From positions 372,001 through 436,000 of the forward strand of contig QPMI01000470.1 of assembly GCA_004431415.1 (NCBI GenBank): a stretch of DNA of 64,000 bases, in the 5' to 3' direction. This DNA comes from Cyanophora paradoxa. Its lineage: Eukaryota > Glaucocystophyceae > Cyanophorales > Cyanophoraceae. Positions within the stretch are counted from its first letter, which is position 1. Every line of letters starts with the position of its first letter. Position numbers and translations under genes: made by a program. Shown here piece after piece: positions 10,501 through 21,111 of this stretch. Below the pieces are notes generated by a model, which made no database searches, was not told the DNA's origin, and saw only the letters and a program-made list of their open reading frames with translations.

Positions 10501-13500
10501 CATCAGAGGCGCGCTGTGTTGAGCTTCTGATGACAGAGGAGCCCCTCGACAAGCTTGCACGCGACTCATCCCCGCTCCGTTTCGCGCCGGCCAACGACGT
10601 CCACAAATCCGTGCACGTTCGATTCCTGCACAAGGCGCGTTTCGCCATGACAACGCTGCCGTGCGATGATTGTTTAATCATGCTTTGGTTGGCAGACGCT
10701 CCTGGAGTACTTTGTAGCGGACGGGGACTTCGCCAAGTTCGACGCCGTCAGTCTTTTGCCCTTCACTAGTACTGGCACTGTTAGTTTCTGAAACGAATTC
10801 TGAATCGTTCGCGAAATTGGCGTCCGCAGATGACGTCCTCCCAACCCGATCCCGTCGCACGGACGCGATCGGACGCGAACGCCCTCCAGACCGAGAGCAC
10901 ATTGCACGCTCGGTGAGTGCTGGCTACGAGACTTTGAGAATCGAATCGCACATCCTCTGAGATGAACTGTTTGTGTGTGAGTTTCGCAGGCTTCTCGTTG
11001 GCGAGCCAAGCATCCTTCGTTTCCATGCCGACCGGAGTCGAGCAGATGCAGACTATCGAAGCGTACTCGCGTTTCTTTGACGCTGACACGATTTGACATC
11101 CGATCTTAATGAATTGCGCAGCATCTGCTGCGGCTGCTTTCGAAGAGCCGTCGGAAGGACGCGGTCGAGGCGGACATTACGGCGGCAGCCAACGCCATCA
11201 CGATCCTCAATTATGGTGACATCCGATGTCTTGCATGTCAATGCAAGGCAAGAGCAACTCACGCCCTGCAGCGGGGTACTCCTTTGCGTGCAGTTACCTG
11301 CGGGGCATCCGTGTGGCAGGGGCGGACCTGCAGCGCCTCGAGGCGTCGGGGGCAGACCTGCGGGGGGCTGACCTGTCGGGCTGCGCCCTGGACGGCGTCA
11401 ACCTGCGGGGGGCGAACCTGCGCGGGGCGCGCCTCGATGCGTGCAAGGTAACCCTCAGGCCCGCACTGCGATGGCTCGAAGAAGGATTCAGCTCACTGGC
11501 CATCAGCCGAGTGCGAGCTTTCCCGATGCAGCTTAAGATCGATCATGGAGATCAGCATGCGCTGACAGGGGCCGCAGGACGGGCTCCACATCGTCTCGGG
11601 CAGCCGAGATGGGACAGTGCGGATGTGGGACGTGGAGACGGGGTCGGAGCTGCGGCGCCTGGAGGGGCATTTGGATAAGGTCACCTCGGTCGCCGTGTCT
11701 CCGGTGCGCCTTGCTATCGCTGAGGCGAGGGCCTAGACTGGGCGGGGAGCAGCGTCGGCGCCCCTTGTTCCGTCGAGAGGCGCTCGGCGGGAAGCTCTTG
11801 CTTCAGGCTCTGGGGGGCGCGCTGACGGGGGTGCCTGCTGGGGCCACAGGACGGGCGCCGCATTTTCTTGGGCAGTGAAGATAAGACAGTGCGGGTGTGG
11901 GATGCGGAGACGGGGTCCGAGCTGCGGCGCATGGAGGGACATGCGGGCCCGGTCAACTCGGTCGCCGTGTTTCCGGTGCGCCTTGCTGTTGCTGGGCCGC
12001 TGTTGCTCCGGACTCAAAAGAGTGCGGGCTGACGGGGGTGCCTGCCGGAGCTCCAGGATGGGCGCCTTATCATCTCTAGCCGCGGAGGTTTCGTCTCGTG
12101 CAGTGACGATAAGACTGTGCGGGTGTGGGACGCGGAGACGGGGTCGGAGCTGAGACGCCTGGAGGGTCATTCGGATAAGGTCATCTCTGTCGCCGTGTCT
12201 CCGGTGCGCCTTGCTGTCGCTGGGGCGAGGGCCTATGCTGGACGGGGCCGGGTCCGGGGCGCCTCCTGCTCTGTGGAGAAGCGCTGGGCGAGAGCTCTTG
12301 CTTCAGGCTCTGGGGGGCGCGCTGACAGGGTTGCCCGCCGGGGCTGCAGGACGGGCGCCACATCGTCTCAGGCAGCTTTGATGGGACGGTGCGGGTGTGG
12401 GACGTGGAGACGGGGTCGGAGCTGCGGCGCATGGAGGGGCGCTCGGGTCAGGTCTTCTCGGTCGCTGTGTCTCCGGTGCGCCTTTCTGTTGCTGAAGCGA
12501 GGGCCTAGGCTGGGCGGAATCGGGGCCGCAGTGCCCCTCGCTGTTTCGAGAGGCGCTGGGCGGGAAGCTCTTGCTCCGGGATCCGGGGTGCGCCCTGACT
12601 TATGGTCCTGCCGGGGCTGCAGGACGGGCGCCGCATCGTCGCGGGCTGCTGGGATAAGATGGTGCGGGTGTGGGACACGGAGACGGGGTTGGAGATGCGG
12701 CGCCTGGAGGGGCACTCGAAGTATGTGGCATCGGTCGCCGTGTCTCCGGTGCGCCTTGCTGTCGCCAAGGCGAGGGGCTAGGCTGGGTTGGGCGGGGGCC
12801 GCGGCGACCCTTTCTCTGTCGAGAGAAGCTAGGCGGGAAGCTCCTGCTCGAGGCTCAGAATGCGTGCTCAGGGGGGTGCCCGCCGGTGCCACAGGATGGG
12901 CGCCGCATCGTCTCGTGCAGCTCGGATAAGACGGTGCGGGTTTGGGACGTGGAGACGGGGTCGGAGCTGCGTCGCCTGGAGGGGCACTCGGGTCTCGTCC
13001 ATGAGGTTGCCGTGTCTCCGGTGCGCCTTGCTATTGCTGAGCCGGGGGCCTAAGCTGGGCGGGGCGGAGACCGCGGTGCCCCTCGCTCTGTAGAGAGGCG
13101 CTGGGAAGGAAGCTCTTACTCGGTACCTGGGGGAGCAGGCTGACGGGGGTGTTTGCCGGTGCTGCAGGACGGGCGCCACATTGTCTCAAAGTGCTCGGAT
13201 AAAATGGTGCGGGTGTGGGACGCGGAGACGGGGTCGGAGCTGAGACGCCTGGAGGGGCATTCGGATAAGGTCAACTCAGTCGCCATGTCTCCGGTGCGCC
13301 TAGCTGACAAGTTGCTGTCGCTGAGGCGAGGGCCTAGACTGGGCGGGGAGCTTCCACGGCACCCCTCGCTCCGTCGAGAGGCGCTGGGCGGGAAGCTCTT
13401 GCTCTGGGCTCTGGGGGGCGTGCTGACGGGGTTGCCTGCCGGGGCCGCAGGACGGGCGCTGCATTGTCTCAGGCAGTGAAGATAAGACGGTGCGGGTGTG

Positions 13501-15509
13501 GGATGCAGAGAAGGGGTCGGAGCTGCAGCGCCTGGAGGGACACTCGGGTCAGGTCATATCTGTCGCCTTGTCCCCGGTGCGCCTGGCTGTTGCTGAGCCA
13601 GGGGCCTAGGCTGGGTAGGGCCGCGGCCGCAGCGCCCCTCGCTCTATCAGGAGGCGCTGGGAGGGGAGCTCTTGCTCCGGGATCCGGGTTGCACCCTGAC
13701 TTGTGGGCCTGCCGGGGCCACAGGACGGGCGCCGCATCGTCTCTGGCAGCTCGGATAAAACAGTACGGGTATGGGACCTGGAGACGGGGTCGGAGCTGCG
13801 ATGCCTGAAGGGGCACTTGGGGTGGGTCACCTCGGTCGCCTTGTCTCCGGTACGCCTTGCTGTCCCCGAGGCGAGGGCCTAGGTCGGGTGGGGCCGGGGC
13901 CGGGGCGCCTCTTGCTCTGTGGAGAAGCGCTAGGCGGGAAGCTCTTGCTCCGGGCTTGAGGCACAGGCTGACGGGGTCGCCTGCCTGAGCACCAGGACAG
14001 GCGCCATATCGTCTCTTGCAGCGGGGGATCCGTCTTTGGCAATGGTGACAAGATGATACTGGTGTGGGACGCGGAGACGGGGGTGGAGCTGCGGCGCCTG
14101 GAAGGGCACTCTGATCCGGTCACATCGGTCACCATGTCTCCGGTGCGCCTTGTTGTTGCCAAGGTCAGGACCTAGACTTTGGAGGACAGGGGCCGGGGTG
14201 CTTCTCGCTCCGTCGAGAGGTGCTGGGCGGGGAGCTGTTGCTCCAGGCTCGGTTGCGCTATCTGACGGGGGTATCACCGGGGCCGCAGGACGGGCGCCGC
14301 ATCGTCTCGGGCAGCCGGGATAACACAGTGCGGGTGTGGGATGCTGAGACGGGGTCGGAGCTGCGTCGCCTGGAGGGGCACACGTCTTGGGTCAACATGG
14401 TCGCCGTGTCTCCGGTGCGCCTTGCTATCGCTGATCATGAGGTAGGACCTAGGCTGGGCGGAATCGGGGCCGCAGCGCCCCTCGCTCCGTCGAGAGGCTC
14501 TGGGCGGGGATCCGGAGCTGTTGCTCCGGGCTTGGATGCGCTATGTGACGGGGGTGTTTCGGTGCTGCAGGATGGGCGCCGCATCGTCTCGGGCAGCTCC
14601 GATAAGACGGTGCGGGTGTGGGACGCGGAGACGGGGTCGGAGCTGCGGCGCCTGGAGGGGCACTTGGGGTGGGTCACCTCGGTCGCCGTGTCTCCGGTAC
14701 GCCTTGCTGTCCCCGAGGCGAGGGCCTAGGCCGGGTGGGGCCGGGGCCGTGGCGCCTCTTGCTCTGTACATGTGGAGAAGCGCTGGGCGGGACACGCGTT
14801 GATGGGCGTGCCTGCTGGGGCCCCAGGACGGTCGCTGCATCGTCTCGGGCAGCGGAGATGGGACAGTGCGGGTGTGGGATGCGGAGACGGGGTTCGAGCT
14901 TCAGCGCCTGGAGGGGCACTCGGATCGTGTCTGCTCGATCGCCGTGTCGCAGGTGCGCCTTGCTGTTACCGAGGTGAGGGCCGGGCTGCGGCGCCTCTGG
15001 CTCTGCCGAGGGCCCGGGTGGGCGGCGCCTCTTGATCTGCCGAGAGGCGCTGGGTGGGAAGCTCTTGCTCCGGCTTGGGGGCGTGAGATGACGGGGTTGC
15101 CCACTGCGGCTGCAGGACGGGCGCCGCATCGTTTCGGGCAGCTCGGATAAGACGGTGCGGGTGTGGGACGAGCATAAGGTCTCTGAAGCAACGGTGCCAG
15201 GTTCTCTAACGGTTTCTCTCGACATATCCACTCACCTTTTTGCAGGCCATTTTCTGTACTCTTCGCATCTTTCAGACGGCGTCCGGCGCCCCGCCGGAGC
15301 TTGCGGGGGCCATCGTGCGCCACCCCTCCGCCCCCGTCATCCCCACTGCCCGCCCGCCCATCCAACCACCGGCGCAGTACGACGGGACGACGTCGCTGGG
15401 CGGGCGCCTGCCCACCCTCTTCGAGGAGCTGGGCGCGAGGTTCGAGGAGGGCGCCGGGGGCGGGGAGGAGCCGCTCGACGAGGACTGCCCCGTCGAGCTC
15501 TTCGACTAG
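7585..15509 (+). CDS. NLR-like receptor: acylated N terminus, TIR, NACHT/STAND, pentapeptide repeats, 14 WD40 repeats
   Basis: About 1,500 residues over roughly 32 exons. It starts at ATG 7585 with MGCKSGK, a classic N-myristoylation plus palmitoylation motif, so membrane anchoring is inferred. The TIR domain (about residues 97-190) has YDLFISHK, then [23 protein letters not shown] and [12 protein letters not shown] with the Glu expected for NADase activity. Exon 8822-9252 holds the P-loop GDPGSSKST. Exon 9285-9429 holds Walker [12 protein letters not shown] and sensor [21 protein letters not shown] and [15 protein letters not shown] match conserved STAND motifs. Exon 11264-11449 encodes pentapeptide repeats ([22 protein letters not shown]). 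Fourteen WD40 exons follow (11578-15178), then an acidic tail ending CPVELFD-stop. NACHT proteins of this kind are regulated oligomerising sensors; the ligand is unknown. The exon join near 8393-8566 is uncertain. Confidence 0.85.
10635..10695 (+). other. GC-AG intron inside the STAND domain
   Basis: The exon ends CTGCACAAG and the next begins ACGCTCCTGGAG, giving the conserved FLHKTLLEYF junction without a gap. The intron therefore starts GCGCGT, a GC donor, and ends GGCAG. This is the best supported non-GT donor in the window. Confidence 0.7.
11264..11449 (+). other. Pentapeptide-repeat exon of the NLR-like gene
   Basis: A single exon (acceptor CCCTGCAG, donor AAG|GTAACC) encodes consecutive A(D/N)LxG-type pentapeptides: [20 protein letters not shown] and [20 protein letters not shown]. 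Such runs fold as a right-handed quadrilateral beta-helix. Here it forms a spacer between the STAND module and the WD40 array. Confidence 0.8.
11578..15178 (+). repeat. Array of 14 WD40 exon-intron modules, period about 270 bp
   Basis: WD40 exons start at 11578, 11850, 12057, 12350, 12623, 12895, 13168, 13451, 13724, 13996, 14289, 14571, 14827 and 15116. Eleven are 126 nt (42 codons), those at 12057 and 13996 are 147 nt, and the last is cut to 63 nt; all are phase 0 at both ends. The separating introns are homologous. They begin GTGCGCCTTGCTGT or a close variant, share GAGGCGAGGGCCTAG and CGAGAGGCGCTGGGCGGGAA, and end near GACGGGGGTGCCTGC with CAG. Introns after exons 9 and 12 are nearly identical, as are parts of those after 5 and 8, and 4 and 11, so blocks of modules were also copied. 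Confidence 0.95.
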
Positions 15510-15592
15510 CGCTTCCCGCCCCGCGACCCCGCGGCGGCGCCCGCCGGCTGACGGAGGGCGTAAGAGTTCATTTATTAATATGTACGTATAAA

Positions 15593-15612
15593 CGTATACG
15601 TTTTCGTATACG
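15593..15612. terminator. Perfect 8-bp stem, TTTT loop, after the NLR-like gene
   Basis: CGTATACG TTTT CGTATACG lies 84 bases after the stop codon. It may form a hairpin in the 3' UTR. A terminator role is speculative in a eukaryote; only the structure is seen. Confidence 0.3.
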
Positions 15613-16469
15613 TGGGACCTTGACGTCTAGCGTTGTCCTGTCCACCTGCACTGGTCTTCGTTCTGCCAATCCTATTGTTCTGCCGCCTCGATCTCCTGTG
15701 ACTACGTCTTCTAGCCTCGTCTCTTGTCCCTGTGTCTGCTAGTTTTAGCGCGACTATTACTGTCGTGTCTTTGAACTCTAGATCTAGATCTGGATCTTCG
15801 ACTGTAGTTCGTATATACGTAGTGCTCGTTCTCCTTACTAGGGGCCCGGCCGCGTTTGGCGCGCCGGGGGTGCAAAGGGGGAATCGGGATCTAATGAAAG
15901 AGTAGTAGTGGCACGAACATGCACGGGGCAGATGTAGTTCGACCCCGGCCCAGCGCGCGCGGCAGGTTGAAGTAGTAAAGATATTATATATGATTGAAAA
16001 GAATAGAAAAGGGCTGATATGCAGACGCTGCGATCTAACCGAATATATAAAGAAAAGTGTGAATGAAAGGCCAGATTCAGCGCACTGTATATGAAAGATT
16101 GTTCTGGAGCGGAAAAACGCTGCGCATCATTTGTGTTCGCGCGGCCTACCCCTAACCCTGAACAGCTGGCTAAAAGATGATGGTGTTGTCTGCAGAGGGC
16201 TCGCCGTAAACAATATAGGCTCGAATTCGGCGGCGTCCCGAGCGCAGCGAGAGAGCACGGTCTCGAAGGCCTGTCCTCGGCTACGATCAGCGGCCCAGCT
16301 AGGCAGCGGCGCAACCGGTTTTCCCGTGCAAGCTCAAGCACGAGTGCCGGCAGCGTGCACGTGCTCAGCTGCAGGCAGCGGCGCGTGCTCGCTGCGGTGC
16401 AAGCTGGATGCAATGAAAATTAGTCCACGCAGCACGGGTACCCTGCGGCGTAGGCTGCGCAGTGCGACG

Positions 16470-16661
16470 AAGCGGAAATCTAGAGGATCCCGGAGACGTT
16501 GACAGGTAGAGAGAAGTGGTTCCATGCAGAACCGCGCAGCGAATTCGAAGAGCAAGGCGTACGCGACGTCGACGCACTGCGCATGCGAGGAAGCCGAAAT
16601 CTAGAGGAGACAGCTAGGGAGAACTGGTTCCATGCAGAACCGCGCAAGGAATTCGAAGACC
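16470..16661. repeat. Two diverged copies of a block of about 110 bp
   Basis: AAATCTAGAGGA, then GGTTCCATGCAGAACCGCGC, then GAATTCGAAGA occur in the same order twice (the 20-mer at 16518-16537 and 16626-16645). Each copy contains the inverted pair GGTTC...GAACC. Not within a recognised gene. Confidence 0.8.
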
Positions 16662-17808
16662 GGAGTTAGAGAGAAGTTAGTTTTCCCCTCGAAAACCACT
16701 TTTTCCCCTCGAATTCGACGCTCGAAAGTCGAGAGCTGACCGGTTCACCGAGCCAATCGGATCGCGAATAACCGACAATTTCGTTGCAAGCTGGCCCTCG
16801 AAAACGGCCTCATAGAAAACTTTTGGCTGAAGCGAGGGAACGGGAAGCAAGGGGGCCCCCTTCCCAGCAAGGGGGCCCCCTTCCCCCCTTGCAATTTACT
16901 GCGCCCCCGTGCTCCTCGTCGTTCTAGTGTGATCGTCACGGCGTTCTCCTTATCTTTTGCGTTCTTACGATCGTTTCCCTTATCGTGATCCCGCTTGATT
17001 ATTGGGGAAGGGTAAAACACTTCCCCTGTCCCTCTCCTGTGGGCCCAACCCTACCCCAAATCCCATTTCCCCGACCTCCTCAAAACCCGGGCCGCGCGGT
17101 ATATCCTGAAAGCCCATCTCACAGGGATCCCGAAACCATGTCTCCCGGTCCCGTCCGACCAAAGGGTGATCCAGGAACAGGCACCAACACCCGAGACAAA
17201 AAGGGGTCCAGCGAGGCACAGGGAGAAGGTATAAGGACCAGACCAGTTCGACGTCGTTGCATGCGCACGCATCATGCTCGACATTCCGTACAGCGAGAGC
17301 AAGGCCGGGCGCGAGCACGGTCGCGTGGGAGGACGCCGTGCGCCCTAGCCAATCACATATGCATTGGAGAGTCAGTTAACTTACCCTGAGGAAAGTCTTT
17401 TTACGGTCCCCCCCGGCCGCTTTCTCCCCGGGCGCCGCAGCTCGGCTCGGCTCAACAAGGAACTGCTCGACTGCAAGAACGAGGCCGTCCCGCAGCCCCC
17501 CTTCCTTTTTTTCCCTTCCCTTCCCCCCCCCCATCCCCTCCCCTTACTTCCTCCCCCCTCCCCCCCCTCAACCTCGTCTTTGCAATTGCGGCCTCCCTGC
17601 AGTACTAGTACTGCCTGCAGCACTTTCGTTTTAAAATTGAGGTCGCTGTTGCACGCCTCCGCTCCACACATGTACAGCTGCAGCAGGCTCTAGCTAGCAG
17701 ATCTCAAGCTTGTAGCTTATCGTCACGTGCACTGAGTTATGCTCACCGTGCAATATATTAATGTACACCCTGAAGTACACTGGCTAGCTGGCAGCAACAG
17801 GCTAGCGC

Positions 17809-20800
17809 TCACGCCGCCGTCCCCGGGGCCGGGCCCCCGGGCCCCTCCGCCGCCCGCTTCTCGATCCCCGCCGCGATCGCCAGGAGCCGCGCTGCGGTCC
17901 TCCTAAGAGGGGTTTTTCCTTCGCGATCGGAGATCTAGAAGGCGCACCGGCGAGCTCGTCGTTGCGGGGGACGCCGGCGCCGCCCGCGAAGAGGTGCGCC
18001 AGGTTCCGCAGCGCCGCCACGTGGCCCTGCCAGGGGGGTACGGCGTCGGGGGAAGGGGGAGGGGGGGGGGGAGGACGGGGGTGCGCGGGGCGCTGGATTG
18101 AGGTTGCATCGGGGGGTGGTGGAAGGGGGGATCGAGAGGGAGAGGGGTGCGGAGTTCCTAAGAGCCTAAGGTCAGGCCGGGCCTTAGTCGGGTCTCTCGG
18201 TCCCTAGTGCCGCTAGAAACAGAGAGCCGCTTCTGTAGGGCCGGGGCAGGCGGGTCTAATGTAGTCTAATCCCGGGTTCCAATGAAGTCTAATGTAGAGG
18301 GCCTAATGTAGTCTAATCCCAATTTATAAGGAGACCGCTCCTAATCAAATCGCATGCAAGAAAGCGCACGTGGGCGGCGGCCTCCTTGTAGGCCTCGAAG
18401 GCGGCGCCGGGCCGCCCCGCCGCCACCTCCAGCGCCCCCTGCGAGAGGGGGGACGAGAGAGAGAGAATCAGGCGAGGACCGTGTGGAGAGATTGCAGCGC
18501 AGGGGGGGGATCGCGAATCCCAGAGGCGGCTAGGCGGCGCTAGAGCTTCTTTCACGTCATCCGCTCCGGTTCCTCTGAGAGGAGGGGGGGCGCGGGGGGG
18601 GGGGTACGCGGACGAGGGAGCAGAGGGCGTCGGCGTCGCCGGCGTCCCCCGCCGCCCGGTACAGCGCCGCCGCCCGCCCCCTGCGCCCCACAGACCAGAA
18701 GGCGGGCGGTCAGCCGCTTGTACAGCCTAATTTGTCTAGTTTGTACAGCTAGAGTTGCTGGGCGGCCGCGCCCCCTGTCGGCCTCGACGCCGTTCGAGCC
18801 GGCGCCCGAAAGGTCAGCAGCGGGCCAGGAGGTGGACGGCCAGCTAGAAGCTAGAAGGAAGTAGACGGCTAGGACCTAAGGTAAACGGCTAGAAAGGTCT
18901 CAGCTAGAATGGCTGGCCAGTGATGGCTGGGCAGCGCGCCTGCCCGCCTCGAAGCCGTCGGGGCCGGCGCCGGAGGCTAGAGGCTAGACGGCGGACGCTA
19001 GCCGGCCGAGCTAGAGGGCCGTCCAGCCGCCGGCCAGCCGCGGGCCAGCCGCGGAGCAGCCAGGCCAGCCGAGAGTCATGCCTAGATGGACGGGCGGCGC
19101 GCCTGTCGGGCTCGACGCCGTCGGAGCCGGCGGCGTGCATGTCGGCGAGGCAGTGAGCCGCCTCGGGCGAGCCGGCCCGCACCGCCCGCTCCAGCAGCCG
19201 CCGCATCCGCTGCTGAGAGAGTCAGAGGGGGGAGGAAGAGGGAGGGGGGAGGGGGGGAGGGGAGGGGTACCCCGAGGTCCTGGGGAACGCCGTCTCCGAC
19301 GCGGTGCATCAGCGCGAGGTAGTGGATGGCCCCCGGGTGCTCCTGCGCCACCGCGACCTGTAACCCTGTAAACGGGGGTACGTGATTTGGGGGGTGGGCG
19401 GGGGGTATACGTCGAGGTAGCTCAGGGCGCGCTCGATGTCGCGCGGGGGTACGCCGTCGGGCCCGCCGGCGTGGTACAGCGTTCTGGGGTCGGGGTCGAA
19501 GAGGGGGGGAAGAGCCGGAGAGGGGTACGCACGAGAGGAAGAACGCGGCGCTGGCGTCCTGCAGGGGGGGGGGGGAAGATGAGCGCCCGTGGGGCCGAGG
19601 GGGGGTACGGGGCGCTGCGCACTCCGTTGGCCGCCGCCCTCTGGAAGTAAGCCAGCGCCCGGCGGCGGTCCTGCGACTGCTCAGAAAGGGTACGCGAAAA
19701 AGCCAGGCGGGACGGGGGTACCGCGGGAACGGCCGGCCCGCCCTCCCAGAATAGGGTACCCAGGTTGAAGAGGGCGTCCCCATGGCCCCGCGCCGCGGCC
19801 GCCTCGTACATTTCGAGGGCCCGCGGGGCGTCCGCCGGGACCTGTACCCCTCCGCTTGAGGATTGTACCCCCTACCCCTACGCGTCCCACGGCTCGGTTC
19901 ACCTCGGGGGCTCCGGAGCCTGAGACGCGAAGGTTCGCCGCCTGGGGGAACGGTCAGGCTGCGGAGGATCGAGTTAGGGGGGTACAGCACCAGGACGAGG
20001 GCGTCGGCGTTGCCCGCCTCGGCGCTGGCGGCGAGCCACCGCGCCGCCTCCTCACGCAGCGGCCGCGCCCGCTTCCCGTTTGTTAGGGGGGGTACGGCGA
20101 AAGATGGAAGGGGTAGGGGGTACAGAGAGGGGCACCGACTCGGACCGCGGCCGCTCGGCCCCGGGCCCCCGCTTGGGCTTCAGCAGCTTCGCGATCTCCT
20201 CCGTCTGCCCGCACGACGTCGACGTACCCTCCTGCGAACGAAGGTCGGAGGGTGGCGTACCCAGGCACCAGAGGGGGGTACGGGTCACCTTGGGGAGGAG
20301 CATGACGCGGCCGTCGTCGACGCGGGCCACCTCCATCTCGGTACCCCCCGCCGCCGCCCCGCCCGGGCCGCCCGCGCCCGCCTCCTCCAGAGCGCCCGAG
20401 AAAACTAGCGGGCGTGAGGGGCGCGGCGGCGCGCGGGAAGCGGGGGGGGTACGCGAAAGCTAAGCCGCGCACCGAGGCGGGCGCCGCGGTACTGAGCCTC
20501 GGCGCTGCCCTGGGCGGCGGCCCTTCGGTACAGGTCCAGGGCCCGCGACGCGTCCGCCTCGCATCCCGCCAGCCCGTGCTCGTAGATCTTGGCTGCGCGC
20601 TTCATAAGAGGCCGGGGACGGCCGAGCGTCGCCGCCGGTCCGCGGAGCATACACGAAGCGCACCGAGCACGACGAGCGCGTTGGCGTCCCCGCGGACCTC
20701 GGCGCACTCCTTAAGCATGTCGACGGCCCTCTGAGCGTCCTCCTCGCGCACCGCGCCGCTGCGGTCGAGCAGCGCCCGCGCTTCCGCGAGCATTTCGTGC

Positions 20801-21036
20801 GTACGGCGGCCCGCGTCGGGCGCCGTCGAGGACGCCGCCGTAGTCGACGCGGCACGCCGGCTGGGTGCCTTCGTCACCGTCGCCGCCGCCGTCACCGCCC
20901 ACCACCGCACGCCCAGAGGCACGTCCGCCCGCAGGCAGGCCGGGGACCGTCGCGCGAGGACCCACGGCCGCGCTGACCGCCCCGCCGCGCATCCCGCCAC
21001 CGCCAGCGCCTTTAAATTCGCCGCCGGGGCCGGCAT
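17809..21036 (-). CDS. Sel1-like repeat protein, multi-exon
   Basis: ATG at 21036-21034, chosen because it opens an Arg/Ala/Ser-rich, acid-poor leader (MPAPAANLKALAVAGCAAGR) that could be a mitochondrial presequence. Sel1-type helical repeats follow exon by exon: AVDMLKECAEVRGDANALVV, ASRALDLYRRAAAQGSAEAQ, EEAARWLAASAEAGNADALV, APRALEMYEAAAARGHGDAL then FNLGTLF, RRALAYFQRAAANG, RDIERALSYLD, HPGAIHYLALMHRVGDGVPQ and MRRLLERAVRAGSPEAAH. Toward the end come GRAAALYRAAGDAGDADALC and GHVAALRNLAHLFAGGAGVP, and the last exon ends GGPAPGTAA-stop at 17809. Sel1 repeats are protein-interaction solenoids; the partner is unknown. Several introns start GTACCCC. Exon borders in 18.7-19.2 kb are blurred by local repeats. 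Confidence 0.75.
18776..19150 (-). repeat. Three degenerate copies of an exon end, period about 165 bp
   Basis: The sequence CTCGACGCCGTCGGAGCCGG at 19108-19150 (minus-strand exon around AAGSDGVE) has related copies at about 18947-18985 and 18776-18815, separated by short CTAGAAGG/CTAGACGG-rich spacers. The outer copies lie in intron. Confidence 0.65.
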
Positions 21037-21111
21037 TCGCTCGTTGCTCTTCGAACAACTTTCCTGCCAGTACCCCCAAAACCGTCTCGATTCTCGAATT
21101 CGCGGCAAGCG
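21037..21111. promoter_or_regulatory. 75-bp divergent intergenic segment, candidate bidirectional promoter
   Basis: The start codon of the Sel1-like gene (21036, minus) and the first ATG of the coiled-coil gene (21112, plus) are separated by 75 bases. Any shared promoter and both 5' UTRs would have to fit here or overlap coding sequence. No TATA box is obvious. If the plus gene starts at a later ATG the gap grows. Confidence 0.35.

Larger units (their letters stand above)
15510..17808. other. Intergenic region between two convergent genes
   Basis: No supported gene. 15593-15612 is a perfect CGTATACG-TTTT-CGTATACG hairpin shortly after the NLR-like stop. 16470-16660 carries a duplicated block. 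16846-16885 has AGCAAGGGGGCCCCCTTCCC twice in a row. Around 17500-17570 is a C/T-rich run. Open frames near 17000-17390 and 17364-17693 have no recognisable composition or motif. Confidence 0.6.

Noticed and set aside
16140-16165. Telomere-like CCCTAACCCTGAAC
   Set aside because: A single short match with no tandem array and not at a sequence end.
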